Source of the DNA: Gammaproteobacteria bacterium
GTDB lineage: Bacteria > Pseudomonadota > Gammaproteobacteria > GCA-001735895
Assembly (NCBI GenBank): GCA_022340305.1
Contig: JAJDOF010000092.1
Location: 1-45,139, forward strand
Length of the DNA stretch: 45,139 nt
Reading direction: 5' to 3'
This document shows positions 35,401 to 44,383 of the stretch, piece by piece. The notes under the pieces are model-generated. The model did not search any database. It was given only the letters and a program-made list of their open reading frames with translations, and was not told the origin of the DNA. Each line of letters opens with the position of its first letter. The stretch's first letter is position 1. Made by a program: the position numbers and the translations under genes.

Positions 35401-35881
35401 CGGCCAGGTTCGACAGCTCGCATTGCCGCGCAAAACCGTAAGTCTCGCTGGTTGCCCAGGTGTAGGAAAAGCTTAATTGCAGGTCATGGTTGATCTCCTG
35501 AAAGCACAGCTTGTTGCCCAGGGTATTCTTGTACAGATTACGGCTGGTCTGATATCGACCATCGTGTTCCCTGTTGAACGGCTCCCATTCCCGCGGCTCG
35601 CCGTCCACTTCAACACGCAGCAGCGTTTTGCTGCCGGTATGCGTGCCACAGCGATGGATCTGATCGACGGTAATGTAGGGAAAGAGAGCATTTTCGGGCG
35701 ATACCCTGCCGGCGGTCAGCCCGCCGCTAGACGATATGAACAGCCAGTGATCGCTATTGGACACCACGCTGATAAAAAATGGCGCCATCTGGTCAACATT
35801 GCGAATCGCGTAATAGCGCTCGCCCGCCATGTTGATAAATTCACCAGACACAATATTGCTGTTCTCAATGGCTGAGTTCAT
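32420..35881 (-). CDS. Giant six-hairpin glycosidase/phosphorylase-like protein, function unknown
   Basis: A 1153-residue protein without a signal peptide, so likely cytoplasmic. The first 270 residues look like a beta-sandwich domain (AGERYYAIRNVDQMAPFFIS, then SVVSNSDHWLFISSSGGLTAG), as at the start of GH94 phosphorylases. The middle is helix-rich with many Trp and Tyr (SYEGNWRDIFQNWEALALSY, DGYNPYRITKEGIDWEVEEP, DDPWSYIGYWGDHQIIYLLK), like an (alpha/alpha)6 barrel. Near residue 643, RPEWNDANNALVG resembles the W-N-D loop that holds the catalytic Asp in GH94 enzymes. The C-terminal 120 residues look like a second beta domain. I do not know its substrate, and it has no sugar transporter or kinase nearby. 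The ATG start is at 35881. Confidence 0.65.
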   Translation of the reverse strand: MNSAIENSNIVSGEFINMAGERYYAIRNVDQMAPFFISVVSNSDHWLFISSSGGLTAGRVSPENALFPYITVDQIHRCGTHTGSKTLLRVEVDGEPREWEPFNREHDGRYQTSRNLYKNTLGNKLCFQEINHDLQLSFSYTWATSETYGFARQCELSNLAVSRVRVELVDGLQNILPAGTPLLAQTTKSNLVDAYKWNELDEATGLALFTLYSGISDRAEPCESLQATTVFCLGLDKPRVLLSASQLEQFRLGKPLIQETHTRGIRGAYLVNAALELASGASRSWQIVADLERSQSQAVDLRKQLQDPAAVAKTIAASIARGADELGRIMARGDGFQASAEETVSVHHYANVLFNILRGGAFDDQYQVSSRDFANTIKGFNRDVFQRNETMLRSLPEQVEFRTVLAAIEEQGDRQLERLACEYLPITFGRRHGDPSRPWNQFAIKLRDSYGNRLLSYEGNWRDIFQNWEALALSYPEFIENIISKFVNASTLDGYNPYRITKEGIDWEVEEPDDPWSYIGYWGDHQIIYLLKLLEISRQYHPDRLGDLLHQPIFSYANVPYKIKPFAALLENAKSTVVYDEALAQQIEERVERLGADGKLLLDGDGQVYQVTLLEKLLVPLLCKLGNLVLDGGIWLNTQRPEWNDANNALVGQGLSMVTLYYMRRYISFMQQLLADASGAISISVEVSRWLEETAVPLRELRPNLGAGPVTAELRFQLLQDLGQAASRYREALYQQGAFTGCLEQELGQVTSMLDDAQAAIDHCISTNQREDGLYQAYNLLALSPQGAEVNTLYPMLEGQVAALSAGAIDPGNAVKVLEALFASDVYRPDQHSFMLYPDRKLPGFLDKNRIPAAQVEAIPLLSLQLQRGDRRMVERDADGCYRFNSEFTNIGDLNAQLQAIADDYSDQPEAGFEQSRQPIAALYEQVFNHQAFTGRSGGMFGFEGLGCIYWHMVSKLLVAVEENFFAALQQDADSAVIQQLGKLYYRIRKGIGFNKTPEEYGAFPTDPYSHTPTYAGAQQPGMTGQVKEEILTRFRELGICVDAGAVTFAPRLLREREFTAEPGSLRYLDVDDQWQELAVPTAGLAFTWCQVPLVYVLDNDAEPSVTVTRDDGSCQTLPGLALPAETSAEIFQRSGRIRRLDLVFDRGELFSG

Positions 35882-36298
35882 ATTCCTGTCCTGCTAACAT
35901 CTAGCCTTAAAATTATGGGTTGGCAATGACACCAGCCGTTGTCGACGACCGATCGAACAATCGATTCGATTACAAACACCTGCCTTCAATGTATTCGAGG
36001 GGATCGATTTGCGACCTAACTGCTATAGAGCAGTATATTAAACTGTTATCAATTTAAATTCTTTATGAAATTTGGAAGGCAGTGTGTAAATCGGGTCAGG
36101 GGACGATTATTTACCCAAATTGGAGGCATTTCCCCTGTGGCGTTTGCACAAGTCATCCGCGATCGCGTGTTACCCACCCGGCGGAGGCCCGACGCATCGG
36201 CATCCAGGACAGGTGGCCCGTTGCCAGGCAGGAATCGCGCAGGTCCGTGCGGGGATGGCGTTAATTCGATTGGCTCCTTTGGCGGGTCACCAGGTCCC
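35882..36298. other. Long intergenic region without a recognised gene
   Basis: A stretch of about 420 bases between the giant gene's start and the potD terminator. Its first 180 bases are AT-rich and should hold the promoter of the minus-strand gene at 32420-35881. The rest has short open frames with no family likeness. No RNA gene or repeat is evident. Confidence 0.5.
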
Positions 36299-36330
36299 AA
36301 AAAAGAGCGGCGCCTTGAAAGGCGCCGCTC
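36299..36330 (-). terminator. Rho-independent terminator after potD
   Basis: Read on the minus strand: GAGCGGCGCC-TTTCAA-GGCGCCGCTC followed by six T. The 10-bp stem is perfect. It lies 32 bases after the potD stop and should end the potABCD transcript. Confidence 0.93.
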
Positions 36331-36361
36331 CGCGTAGCTATAGCTGTGTATCTATACCAGC

Positions 36362-37390
36362 TTACTGCATGACCTTGGTCCAGACCTTGTCGATCAGGGA
36401 CTGGGCCTTGGGTGAGCAGGTCGGGGCAAAAAACACTTTCAGATCGGCCGGCGGGTTGATTTCCGGTGCCGTTTTCAATTCATCCGAATAGTAGGCTTCG
36501 GTTCCCTTGACAGCGTCGCCGTAACCCTGGTTTTCGGTGAGCATGGCCATGTTTACCGGGTCCATCATAAAGTTCATGAACTTCTTCGCATTTTCGACGT
36601 TCTTGGCGCTGCTGGGCACCACCATGCTGTCGAACCAGCCGACCACGCCTTCTTTCGGGTAAGCGTAGACGATCGGTGCCCCGGTCAGGCGGCCCAGTCG
36701 CGAGAAACCACTCCAGTGGTTGGTCATGACGGCATCACCGCTGGCCAGCATGTCGCTCATGGTTTCCGAATTGTAGGCGACGACGTATTCCTTCTGCTTG
36801 ACCAGCATGTCCTGGATTTGTTTCATTTGCTTGGCATCTTCGGAGCAAAACGGAAACCCAAGATAGATGTTGGCGAGGCTGACGACTTCATCCGGCGTCT
36901 GGAAAACGCTCAGGCGGCCACGCATTTCCTCGGAAGGTTCGAAGAATTCTTGCAGCGACGTGCCCTTGCCGTCATACATTTCACTATTGTAAGAGAACGA
37001 GGTTGTGCCCCACTGCCAGGGCCCGGTGTACTCCTGCTTGGGATCCCATTCCGGGAACTTCCAGCGGTCCTTCATGTTTTTAAAATTGGGTAGCGAATGT
37101 ACCCCGACCTTCTGGATCAGGCCTTCGTTGATCAGGATCGGCACGAAGTTCTGACTGGGCACGACGATATCGTAGCCGGTGGCGCCGGCCTGCAGCTTTG
37201 CCAGCAGGGTTTCGTTGGAATCGTAAGTATCCAGGGAAACCTTGATGCCGGTTTCCTTCTCAAATTTGGCGATGAGCTCGGGCGGCGTGTATTCCGTCCA
37301 GTTGTAAATGAATAATTCGCCGTCGGCCTTTGCCAGGCTCATGGTCAGCATGGCGGCAGCTGCGGTGAAAAGTGTTAACAGACGTTTCAT
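36362..37390 (-). CDS. potD: Spermidine/putrescine ABC transporter, periplasmic binding protein
   Basis: A 342-residue secreted binding protein with a signal peptide (residues 1-22, LLTLFTAAAAMLTMSLAKA). It matches PotD/PotF: ELFIYNWTEYTPPELIAKFE, KETGIKVSLDTYDSNETLLA, and YDIVVPSQNF. The polyamine-binding Asp/Glu/Trp positions lie in the W-containing WQWGTTSFSYN and GVVGWFDSMVVP segments. Last gene of the operon, 65 bases after potC, and followed by a strong terminator. Specificity for putrescine versus spermidine is not settled. Confidence 0.9.
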   Translation of the reverse strand: MKRLLTLFTAAAAMLTMSLAKADGELFIYNWTEYTPPELIAKFEKETGIKVSLDTYDSNETLLAKLQAGATGYDIVVPSQNFVPILINEGLIQKVGVHSLPNFKNMKDRWKFPEWDPKQEYTGPWQWGTTSFSYNSEMYDGKGTSLQEFFEPSEEMRGRLSVFQTPDEVVSLANIYLGFPFCSEDAKQMKQIQDMLVKQKEYVVAYNSETMSDMLASGDAVMTNHWSGFSRLGRLTGAPIVYAYPKEGVVGWFDSMVVPSSAKNVENAKKFMNFMMDPVNMAMLTENQGYGDAVKGTEAYYSDELKTAPEINPPADLKVFFAPTCSPKAQSLIDKVWTKVMQ

Positions 37391-37455
37391 ATGATTTTCC
37401 TCGGTGTTGGTGCGGTTGTGTTAAATGTTCAGGGTGAAAAGAGTCCGTGCAGATA

Positions 37456-38286
37456 TCAGTCTGTGCCTTTTTTCGAGACGACCCAGTATGCCGTAACAAT
37501 AGCGATCGAGACAAACAATAACACGGTGGAGACTGCATTAATCTCCGGCGTCAGGCCACGACGGATCATCGAATAGATATAGACGGGCAGGGTGGTTGAA
37601 CCGGCCCCACCGACCATCAGCGTGATAATGAAGTCATCCATCGAGATGACGAACGACAACATGGCGCCGGCGACGATGCCCGGCATCAGCAGCGGTACCG
37701 TGACGAAACGAAAGGTCTCCCATTCCGAAGCGTACAAATCCCGGGCGGCCTGCTCCAGGGACGTGTCCATGCCCTCCAGGCGCGCGCGAATCGGCATAAA
37801 CGCAAAGGGAATACAGAAAGTGATATGGGCGATGATGACGTTGCCCAGTCCCCAGTTGATACCGACTGCGGAAAAGAAAATCAGCACCGCCACGGCGGTT
37901 ACTATCTCCGGCACCATCAGCGGCAGCGTGATCAGCCCGAGCGAGATCGTCTTGCCGCGGAAGTTGCCGCCCCGGGCCAGCACCAGGGCCCCGACAGTGG
38001 CAATGGATGTGGCAAAAGCGGTCGCCACCGTGGCGACGATCAGCGAATTCCACACGGCATTTTGAATATCATCGTTGTTGAAGGCCTTCAGATACCAGTC
38101 GAAGCCGAACCCGCCCCAGTTCATCACCATGCGGTTGGCGTTGAATGAATAAAAGATCAGCACGACGATAGGCAGGTACAGAAAGATGAAGAAAAAGACG
38201 GTCCAGGCACCGAGTCCGCGATAGTGACCCACGGGGAGCACCTTTTTGCGCTTGTGAGAAGATGGATTTTGCATTGGCTCGCTCAT
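37456..38286 (-). CDS. potC: Spermidine/putrescine ABC transporter permease PotC
   Basis: A 276-residue inner-membrane permease with six helices. The EAA loop that contacts the ATPase is LEQAARDLYASEWETFRFVT, near residue 175. The first hydrophobic segment (GLGAWTVFFFIFLYLPIVVL) follows a basic N-terminus. The ATG at 38286 is two bases past the potB stop; the longer open frame overlaps potB and is discarded. It pairs with PotB as a heterodimer. Confidence 0.92.
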   Translation of the reverse strand: MSEPMQNPSSHKRKKVLPVGHYRGLGAWTVFFFIFLYLPIVVLIFYSFNANRMVMNWGGFGFDWYLKAFNNDDIQNAVWNSLIVATVATAFATSIATVGALVLARGGNFRGKTISLGLITLPLMVPEIVTAVAVLIFFSAVGINWGLGNVIIAHITFCIPFAFMPIRARLEGMDTSLEQAARDLYASEWETFRFVTVPLLMPGIVAGAMLSFVISMDDFIITLMVGGAGSTTLPVYIYSMIRRGLTPEINAVSTVLLFVSIAIVTAYWVVSKKGTD

Positions 38287-38288
38287 GA

Positions 38289-39194
38289 TCAGTCGCTGCC
38301 TTCCATCGACGCTCGTTTGCTGGCCGCCCTGGCGTAGAAGATCAGCATTATGACCACGGCGGACAACAAAAGCATCGACAGGGCAGCACCAAAGGGCCAG
38401 TTGCGCGCCGATGCAAACTGAAATTGTACCAGGCTGCCGAGCATCAGATTCTTGCCGCCACCCAGCAGGTTCGGGGCAATAAATGCACCAAGACAGGGAA
38501 TAAAGACCAGAATGCAACCGGCAATGATCCCGGGTTTGCACAACGGAATAACCACCTTCGTCATTACCTCCAGGCGGCTAGCGTATAGATCGCTGGCGGC
38601 TTCCAGCAGGCGGAAATCAAGCTTCTCCAGGCTGGCATAAATGGGCAGTACCATGAGGGGCAGGTAACTGTAGGTCAGGCCGATGGCGATGGCGCCGTCT
38701 GTATACATCATGCGCAACGAATCTTCGATGATGCCGGCGGCGAGCAGTGGCGTTTCGATAACTCCGCCACGACCCAGGATAATGATCCAGGCGAAAGTGC
38801 GGATCAGCAGGTTGGTCCAGAACGGGATGGTGATCAGGTAAATGTAAAAGTTGCGCCGGTTTTCGGGCTGCAACGTGATGTAGTAGGCGACCGGGAAGCC
38901 GAATACCAGGCACAGCAGGGTAGCACCGAAGGATAACTGGAAGGAACGGAAGATAATATTGATGTAACCCGGATTGAAAACCAGGTTGTCTTCCAGGTCG
39001 TACTCGAAAAAGAGCTTCACGTAAGCGGCGAGCGACCCGACGGGTTTGACGCCACCGTAAGGATTGGGTTCCAGAAAGGAAAACACGCCCATGATGACCA
39101 TGGGCACGAGCATGAAGATACCGATGATGAAATAGCTTGGCGCCAGGCCCAGCCAGCGCTTTCCGGCGGCGCTTTTCGGTAGCCAGAGGTTCAC
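38289..39194 (-). CDS. potB: Spermidine/putrescine ABC transporter permease PotB
   Basis: A 301-residue permease with six helices (first: YFIIGIFMLVPMVIMGVFSF). The EAA loop is FRLLEAASDLYASRLEVMTK near residue 190. Its ATG overlaps the stop of potA by four bases (39191-39194, ATGA), so translation is coupled. With PotC it forms the membrane channel of the importer. Confidence 0.92.
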   Translation of the reverse strand: MNLWLPKSAAGKRWLGLAPSYFIIGIFMLVPMVIMGVFSFLEPNPYGGVKPVGSLAAYVKLFFEYDLEDNLVFNPGYINIIFRSFQLSFGATLLCLVFGFPVAYYITLQPENRRNFYIYLITIPFWTNLLIRTFAWIIILGRGGVIETPLLAAGIIEDSLRMMYTDGAIAIGLTYSYLPLMVLPIYASLEKLDFRLLEAASDLYASRLEVMTKVVIPLCKPGIIAGCILVFIPCLGAFIAPNLLGGGKNLMLGSLVQFQFASARNWPFGAALSMLLLSAVVIMLIFYARAASKRASMEGSD

Positions 39195-40288
39195 TGTGCC
39201 AGCACCCTCAGGGCCCGTGCGGAGAATCCGACTGCCAGCGAATCGCCCATCGCGAAGGGCAGCTTGCCATCTTCGCGCGGCCTTGCCTGCGCAGTCAGCT
39301 CGATGCCGTCGCCCATGTCGAGCGTATAGGCCGTCTGGTTGCCAAGGTAGACGATGTTGGCCACCTTACCGGGACGCGTTTTCACGTTGCTTGCCTGGTC
39401 CGGCGGCGACAGGGTGATTTTCTCGGGTCGCAGGAACAGTGTTACCTTGTCGCCGATGCTGTGACCACCACTGTTTTCTGCCTCGAACATGCTTTGTACG
39501 CCTATCCTGCAGGTCACCAGGTCATCGTCGAAGCTGACGATTTCACCATCGAGAAAATTGGTGTCGCCGATGAAGTCGGCGACGAAACGGTTGACCGGAT
39601 GTTCATAGATGTCGGTCGGCCCGCCGATTTGCTGAACCTCGCCGTTGGACATGACCGCGATGCGGTCGCTCATTGCCAGCGCTTCTTCCTGGTCGTGGGT
39701 GACGAAGACGAAGGTAATGCCGGTCTCCTTCTGCAACTGCTTGAGTTCTTCGCGCATGGCCTGACGGAGTTTCAGGTCGAGTGCCGAGAGCGGTTCATCG
39801 AGCAGCAGCACTTTCGGGCTCGGCGCCAGTGCGCGAGCCAGGGCGACGCGCTGTTGCTGGCCACCGGAAAGCTGGTTGGGGCGGCGGTCTCCCAGCTCTT
39901 TCATCTTGACCAGGGTCAAAACCCGCTCGACCGTGGCATCGATTTCTGACCTGGGTTTGCGCAGACGCTCCAGACCGAAAGCGACGTTATCGGCGACCGT
40001 CATGTGGGGGAACAGGGCGTAATGCTGAAACACGGTATTGATGGGTCGCTGATTCGGCTCGAGATTCACGATCTCTTCGTCGAACAGCATGATGGCGCCA
40101 CCGGATACCTGCTCAAAGCCGGCGATCAGTCGCAGCAACGTGGTTTTTCCGCAGCCGGAGGGGCCCAGCAGGGTGAAAAATTCATTGTCGTTTATGGTCA
40201 GCGAGACGTTGTCGAGCGCCTTGACCGGCTGGTTTGAAGCCGGGTTGTAAACCTTGGTAACACCGCGAATATCAATTGCAGCAATCAT
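39191..40288 (-). CDS. potA: Spermidine/putrescine ABC transporter ATP-binding protein PotA
   Basis: A 365-residue ABC ATPase. Walker A GPSGCGKTT near residue 43, signature LSGGQQQR near residue 139, Walker B VLLLDEPLSALD near 160, and the switch His in FVFVTHDQ. The C-terminal 120 residues are a TOBE domain (KVTLFLRPEKITLSPP). It begins the potABCD operon. The 254 bases before it (40289-40542) hold no feature that I can identify. Confidence 0.94.
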   Translation of the reverse strand: MIAAIDIRGVTKVYNPASNQPVKALDNVSLTINDNEFFTLLGPSGCGKTTLLRLIAGFEQVSGGAIMLFDEEIVNLEPNQRPINTVFQHYALFPHMTVADNVAFGLERLRKPRSEIDATVERVLTLVKMKELGDRRPNQLSGGQQQRVALARALAPSPKVLLLDEPLSALDLKLRQAMREELKQLQKETGITFVFVTHDQEEALAMSDRIAVMSNGEVQQIGGPTDIYEHPVNRFVADFIGDTNFLDGEIVSFDDDLVTCRIGVQSMFEAENSGGHSIGDKVTLFLRPEKITLSPPDQASNVKTRPGKVANIVYLGNQTAYTLDMGDGIELTAQARPREDGKLPFAMGDSLAVGFSARALRVLAQ

Positions 40289-40542
40289 TTTTTACCCTTC
40301 TTGAGTGATGCGCTCAGCGACTGGGGCGATTCGCAGATCACCCCGTGCAAACTGCCTGTCGAGTCACGCCAGATCATGGCGCCGGTATGGGTGGATTGTG
40401 TCACGCTCCCCTCGGTATTTGCTAATTATCGGTGCTGATGATCACGCTGTTGAATTAATATTAGACATCAGATCAAAAGCAATGGAAAGCCTTGATTAAT
40501 GAATGGATAGATTACTATTTCTTATTCACGGTGGGGTGAAGA

Positions 40543-40938
40543 TTGGCAAACAGGAAAGCACAAATCAACATGCAGATCAGTTGGGTTTACACACAAGACC
40601 TTGATTCGGCGACGATATTTTACGCCGAGGCATTAGGGCTGAAGTGTATCCGCGAGGAGGATGGTGCCAGGATATTCGCGACCGGGGCAAACGCGGCTAT
40701 CGGTGTGTGCGCCGCTTTTGCCGATCGAGTCGTGGAACCAAAAGGGGGCATGATCTCGCTTGTCTGCAGCGATGTCGATGGCTGGTACCAGCGACTTGTC
40801 GATAAAGGAGTTACCATCGCAGGGCCGCCGCATCGCCTTGAACGGTTCGGAATTTATACTTTTTTCGTCACTGACCCGAATGGTTATATCATCGAGTTCC
40901 AGCAGTTTGACCCCGGCAGCCCCGGGTATAGCGCTTAG
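40543..40938 (+). CDS. VOC-family (glyoxalase/bleomycin resistance-like) protein
   Basis: A 131-residue VOC-fold protein: two beta-alpha-beta-beta-beta halves (ISWVYTQDLDSATIFYAEAL, then GMISLVCSDVDGWYQRLVDK) ending in TDPNGYIIEFQQF, whose glutamate is the usual metal ligand. The TTG at 40543 with GGGGTGAAGA upstream is used; an ATG at 40570 is the other option. Not close enough to a named enzyme to assign a substrate. The 247 bases after it are non-coding as far as I can see. Confidence 0.8.
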   Translation: MANRKAQINMQISWVYTQDLDSATIFYAEALGLKCIREEDGARIFATGANAAIGVCAAFADRVVEPKGGMISLVCSDVDGWYQRLVDKGVTIAGPPHRLERFGIYTFFVTDPNGYIIEFQQFDPGSPGYSA

Positions 40939-41185
40939 CGATAGCAGCCGGGGTGCAGTCGGCGGCGCAAATCAAGACCTGGCTGAATCGGTAGCTGGTG
41001 GTTCCGGGTGGGCAGGCGTTAACGTCACCGCGTTTGCCAGCACCGGCGCCACCGGTTGCCGCACTGCACTGCGCTCGAGTCGTGAAGCGGCGGCTGCCCG
41101 GGGTCTCGGAAATATCGATGGGCCGGTTGAATCTCTCCGTCTGCCTGATTTCACAGAACTTCAATCCGGGGAATGAGCTAACGGA

Positions 41186-44100
41186 TCAGGATCGCGGTTT
41201 GATTTTCTGTTTTGCCAGCCAGTCACAAAGTTCGTCGTCGGGCATGGGTCTGGCTATGTAATAACCCTGCACGTAGTCACAGCCGAGTTCGGTGACGAGG
41301 TCCCAGTCCTGTTCGGTCTCCACGCCTTCTGCAACAACTTTCATATCCAGCTTTTTGGCCAACAGCACACTCGACTCGAGTATCGCCCTGGCCGACACGT
41401 CATCGCTCGCACCGCGTACGAAGGCCCGGTCGATTTTCAATTCGGAAAACGGGATACGTTGCAGTTGCTCCATCGACGAGTAGCCGGTACCAAAATCGTC
41501 AATCGACAGCTTGAATCGCTTCAGGCTCAGTCGACCGAGGATGTCCAGCGCCACGCGGATATGCTCCATCAGGCGGCTTTCCGTAATTTCGAAGGTGATT
41601 GCCGTCGGCTGCAATCCCGCGGCGTCGACCTGGGATGCAATGGCATTCGGCCAGTCGAGGTCGTTTAGCGATTCTATCGAAATATTCAGTGCAACATTGA
41701 GCTCGATTCCGCGCGCCTGCCAACCGGCGGCATATTGCAGCGTTTTACGGCACACCGCCTCGGTTAATTGGTGAATCAGGTTATGCTCTTCGGCCATCGG
41801 GATGAACGCATCGGGGCCGATGATGCCTTTTTGCGGATGTCGCCAACGCACCAACGCCTCGACGCCAACGATCTGCAGGGTTTTGACATCGATCTTGGGC
41901 TGGAAGTAGGTATCCATTTCGCCCGCGCCGATCGCACGGGATAATTCGTTTGCATCAAACTCCGCGACCGGGATTATCGTCAGATAGGTCTCGTCGTGGT
42001 CGTAGGCGGCGAACAGTCGATTCATTTTCGCCCTGGTTACCGGCTTTTCGAGTACGCCGAGAACCTGCAATTCGTGTTCGATCGCCAGTTTTTCCACCGT
42101 TCTCAGGATACGGATGTCCTCGCCGCTAGATAGCACCAGCGCTCCAGGATAGTTCTGCATGGCCAGATGGCGAGTGAACTCGATGCCATCCATTTCGGGC
42201 ATATTCAGGTCGCAGATGATGATATCGACTGCAGCCGTGCTTTGCGCCAGGATTTGCAGCGCTTGCTGCCCAGAAACGGCCGATTGCACCTGGTTTACGC
42301 CGAGGTCGTTCAGGACCGGCGTAGTGACGTGATGCATGATGGGGTCGTCATCGACCAGTAGCACACTGATATTGCTGTGGGTGAAATCGTCATCGGTCTG
42401 CGTTGGTGCGTTTACCCGGGAGGCTTCGAGTGGTGTGTCACAGTAGGTGACAACGAACTGCTCGACTGAATCAGCAGCTAGCTCCAGCTGGGACAGCAGC
42501 GGGGCAATATCGAAGTCGCGGCCCTCGCCACAAGCCTGTTCGAGCGTCTGGCACAAGCGGGAAATTCGCATCGCACCCAGGCTGCTAGACGAGGATTTGA
42601 GCCTGTGCGCAATGAAGCCCAGGTGTTCGAGATTATGCCACGCAAAGGCCTGGCGGATGTCGAGCAGCGCCTTCGGTAGCGCATCGAGATAGGTCTTCAG
42701 CAAGCGACGCTGAACTTCGGGCTTGTCTCCCACCGACCGTCTTAACATCGCCAGATCGATGGCTACATCGGCGGCAGCGTCTTCGGTTTGTGTGGTGGGT
42801 ACCGTGCCGGCCAGGTCAGCAGGACTTTGTGGTATCCACTTTTCCAGCACCTGTTTCAGTACATCAATAACGATTGGCTTCGAAATTATGTCGTCCGCGC
42901 CTGCGTCCAGGGATCGCTGGACATCGCTTTCCATCGCACTCGCGGTGGCGACGACGATCGGGCGCCTCGAAGTATCCGTTTCCAGGTCCCTGACCCGGCT
43001 GATCAATTCGTTACCGTCCATCTCCGGCATGCGGATATCGGAGAGTAATAGCGGGTAATCTCCGGCTTTCCACAGCGCAAGTGCTTCGACGCCGTTGGCT
43101 GCGAAATCCGCGCAGTAACCCAGGTGTAGCAGTTGTTCGCTAAGTATCGCCTGGTTCACCGGGTTGTCTTCAGCTACCAGTATGCGAGGACTGGTTATTT
43201 CTGCATCAGCACCTCGGGGCTGTGTTTGCCCGGGCTCGAAATTCCGCGAATCGCCAGGGTATGAATTTGACGGCGCCGTCTTGAAGCGGACGGTAAAAGT
43301 ACTGCCTTCTCCGGGATTGCTTTCGACCTCCAGTTCGCCCTGCATCAGCTCGACCAGTTGCCTGGTAATCAGCAGACCGATACCGGTGCCTTCGGTTTCA
43401 GTCATCTCGGCACCGAGCCGATTGAACGGTTCGAACAGATCATCGAGTCGATCCAGTGATATTCCGGGCCCGCTGTCGGTAATGCCGACGCTGACCATTG
43501 CCCCGGCGTTTGCGGCGCAGTTAATCGTGACCGTGCCGTTCTCGCGGTTGTATTTCACCGCGTTGGATAACAGATTCAAAAATACCTGTTTCAGCCTGGT
43601 CAAATCGGCCTCGATCATCAGACCCTGGCAGGTGCCCAGATTGTAATCAATCGTCACACCCCTTTTGTGGGCCAGATCAGAGACCAGGGTGACACTGTCC
43701 TTGATTGCCCCCTCGAGCGATATCGGCTCCATAGAGATTTCGATATTGCCCGCTTCCAGTCGCGATAAATCGAGTATCTCATTGACTAGCAAGAGCAAAT
43801 GTTGCCCGGCATTGAAGATTGCGGTTGCCTTAGATTGTTGCCGCTCATCGAGACGCGGGTCAGATTCGATCAACTCGGAAAAACCCAGAATCGCGTTCAA
43901 CGGGGTGCGCAGTTCGTGACTCATGCGTGAGAGAAAATCATTCTTGGCCTGATTCGCGCGCTCGGCCTTGACCTGCGCCTCCTTGAGTTCGGTGATATCC
44001 TGCAGCGTGCCAAGCGATTCTATGTAGTTCCCGGCCTCATCCTGGATATCCACGGAAATTTCGCGCACGTGCAGCCAGTGCCCGTCCTTATGCAGGATGC

Positions 44101-44383
44101 GGTAATTATAATCTACCTTGCCCTGGTCCTGATTGTAGGCTTCGTAAAGGGATTCCCGGTCTTCGGGATGAACCAGCTGCATGTCGTCGTCGAGAGCAAG
44201 GAAGCGCTCGAGAAATTCCTCGACGCTATAGCCATAGATTGCCGCATACTCTTCCGAGATATCGAGATACTCGTCTGCAACTTCGTCAAAATGCCAGTAG
44301 CCCAGTTTGGCGGTGCGGGACGCCAGCTCGAGTTTGGCGGCACTTTCTTCGATCTCCTTGCGCATGGCGGCATGCTCGGTCAC
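41186..44383 (-). CDS. Hybrid sensor kinase: PAS-HisKA-HATPase-REC-Hpt-REC-EAL
   Basis: A 1065-residue signalling protein with no membrane segment. In order: PAS/PAC (about 20-135), HisKA with H156 in RMSHELRTPLNAILGF, HATPase (260-370) with D303-S-G-P-G and GTGIGLLI, first REC with D449 (LLLSDIRMPEMDG), Hpt with H593 (IAHRLKSSSSSLG), second REC with D725 (IICDLNMPEMDG), and an EAL domain from about 810 with EALVRW at 842 and DDFGTGYSS. An intact EAL suggests c-di-GMP breakdown, controlled by internal phosphorelay. The start printed is a GTG at 44383; MRKEIEES at 44365 is another option. The true ancestral gene was longer (see the remnant upstream). Confidence 0.88.
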   Translation of the reverse strand: MTEHAAMRKEIEESAAKLELASRTAKLGYWHFDEVADEYLDISEEYAAIYGYSVEEFLERFLALDDDMQLVHPEDRESLYEAYNQDQGKVDYNYRILHKDGHWLHVREISVDIQDEAGNYIESLGTLQDITELKEAQVKAERANQAKNDFLSRMSHELRTPLNAILGFSELIESDPRLDERQQSKATAIFNAGQHLLLLVNEILDLSRLEAGNIEISMEPISLEGAIKDSVTLVSDLAHKRGVTIDYNLGTCQGLMIEADLTRLKQVFLNLLSNAVKYNRENGTVTINCAANAGAMVSVGITDSGPGISLDRLDDLFEPFNRLGAEMTETEGTGIGLLITRQLVELMQGELEVESNPGEGSTFTVRFKTAPSNSYPGDSRNFEPGQTQPRGADAEITSPRILVAEDNPVNQAILSEQLLHLGYCADFAANGVEALALWKAGDYPLLLSDIRMPEMDGNELISRVRDLETDTSRRPIVVATASAMESDVQRSLDAGADDIISKPIVIDVLKQVLEKWIPQSPADLAGTVPTTQTEDAAADVAIDLAMLRRSVGDKPEVQRRLLKTYLDALPKALLDIRQAFAWHNLEHLGFIAHRLKSSSSSLGAMRISRLCQTLEQACGEGRDFDIAPLLSQLELAADSVEQFVVTYCDTPLEASRVNAPTQTDDDFTHSNISVLLVDDDPIMHHVTTPVLNDLGVNQVQSAVSGQQALQILAQSTAAVDIIICDLNMPEMDGIEFTRHLAMQNYPGALVLSSGEDIRILRTVEKLAIEHELQVLGVLEKPVTRAKMNRLFAAYDHDETYLTIIPVAEFDANELSRAIGAGEMDTYFQPKIDVKTLQIVGVEALVRWRHPQKGIIGPDAFIPMAEEHNLIHQLTEAVCRKTLQYAAGWQARGIELNVALNISIESLNDLDWPNAIASQVDAAGLQPTAITFEITESRLMEHIRVALDILGRLSLKRFKLSIDDFGTGYSSMEQLQRIPFSELKIDRAFVRGASDDVSARAILESSVLLAKKLDMKVVAEGVETEQDWDLVTELGCDYVQGYYIARPMPDDELCDWLAKQKIKPRS

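Noticed and set aside
36049..36300. 83-codon minus-strand frame between the giant gene and potD
   Set aside because: Proline- and arginine-rich, with no ribosome site; overlaps the terminator.
37456..38541. Long form of PotC starting at 38541
   Set aside because: The extra 85 codons lie inside potB on the same strand; the ATG at 38286 directly after the potB stop fits an operon.
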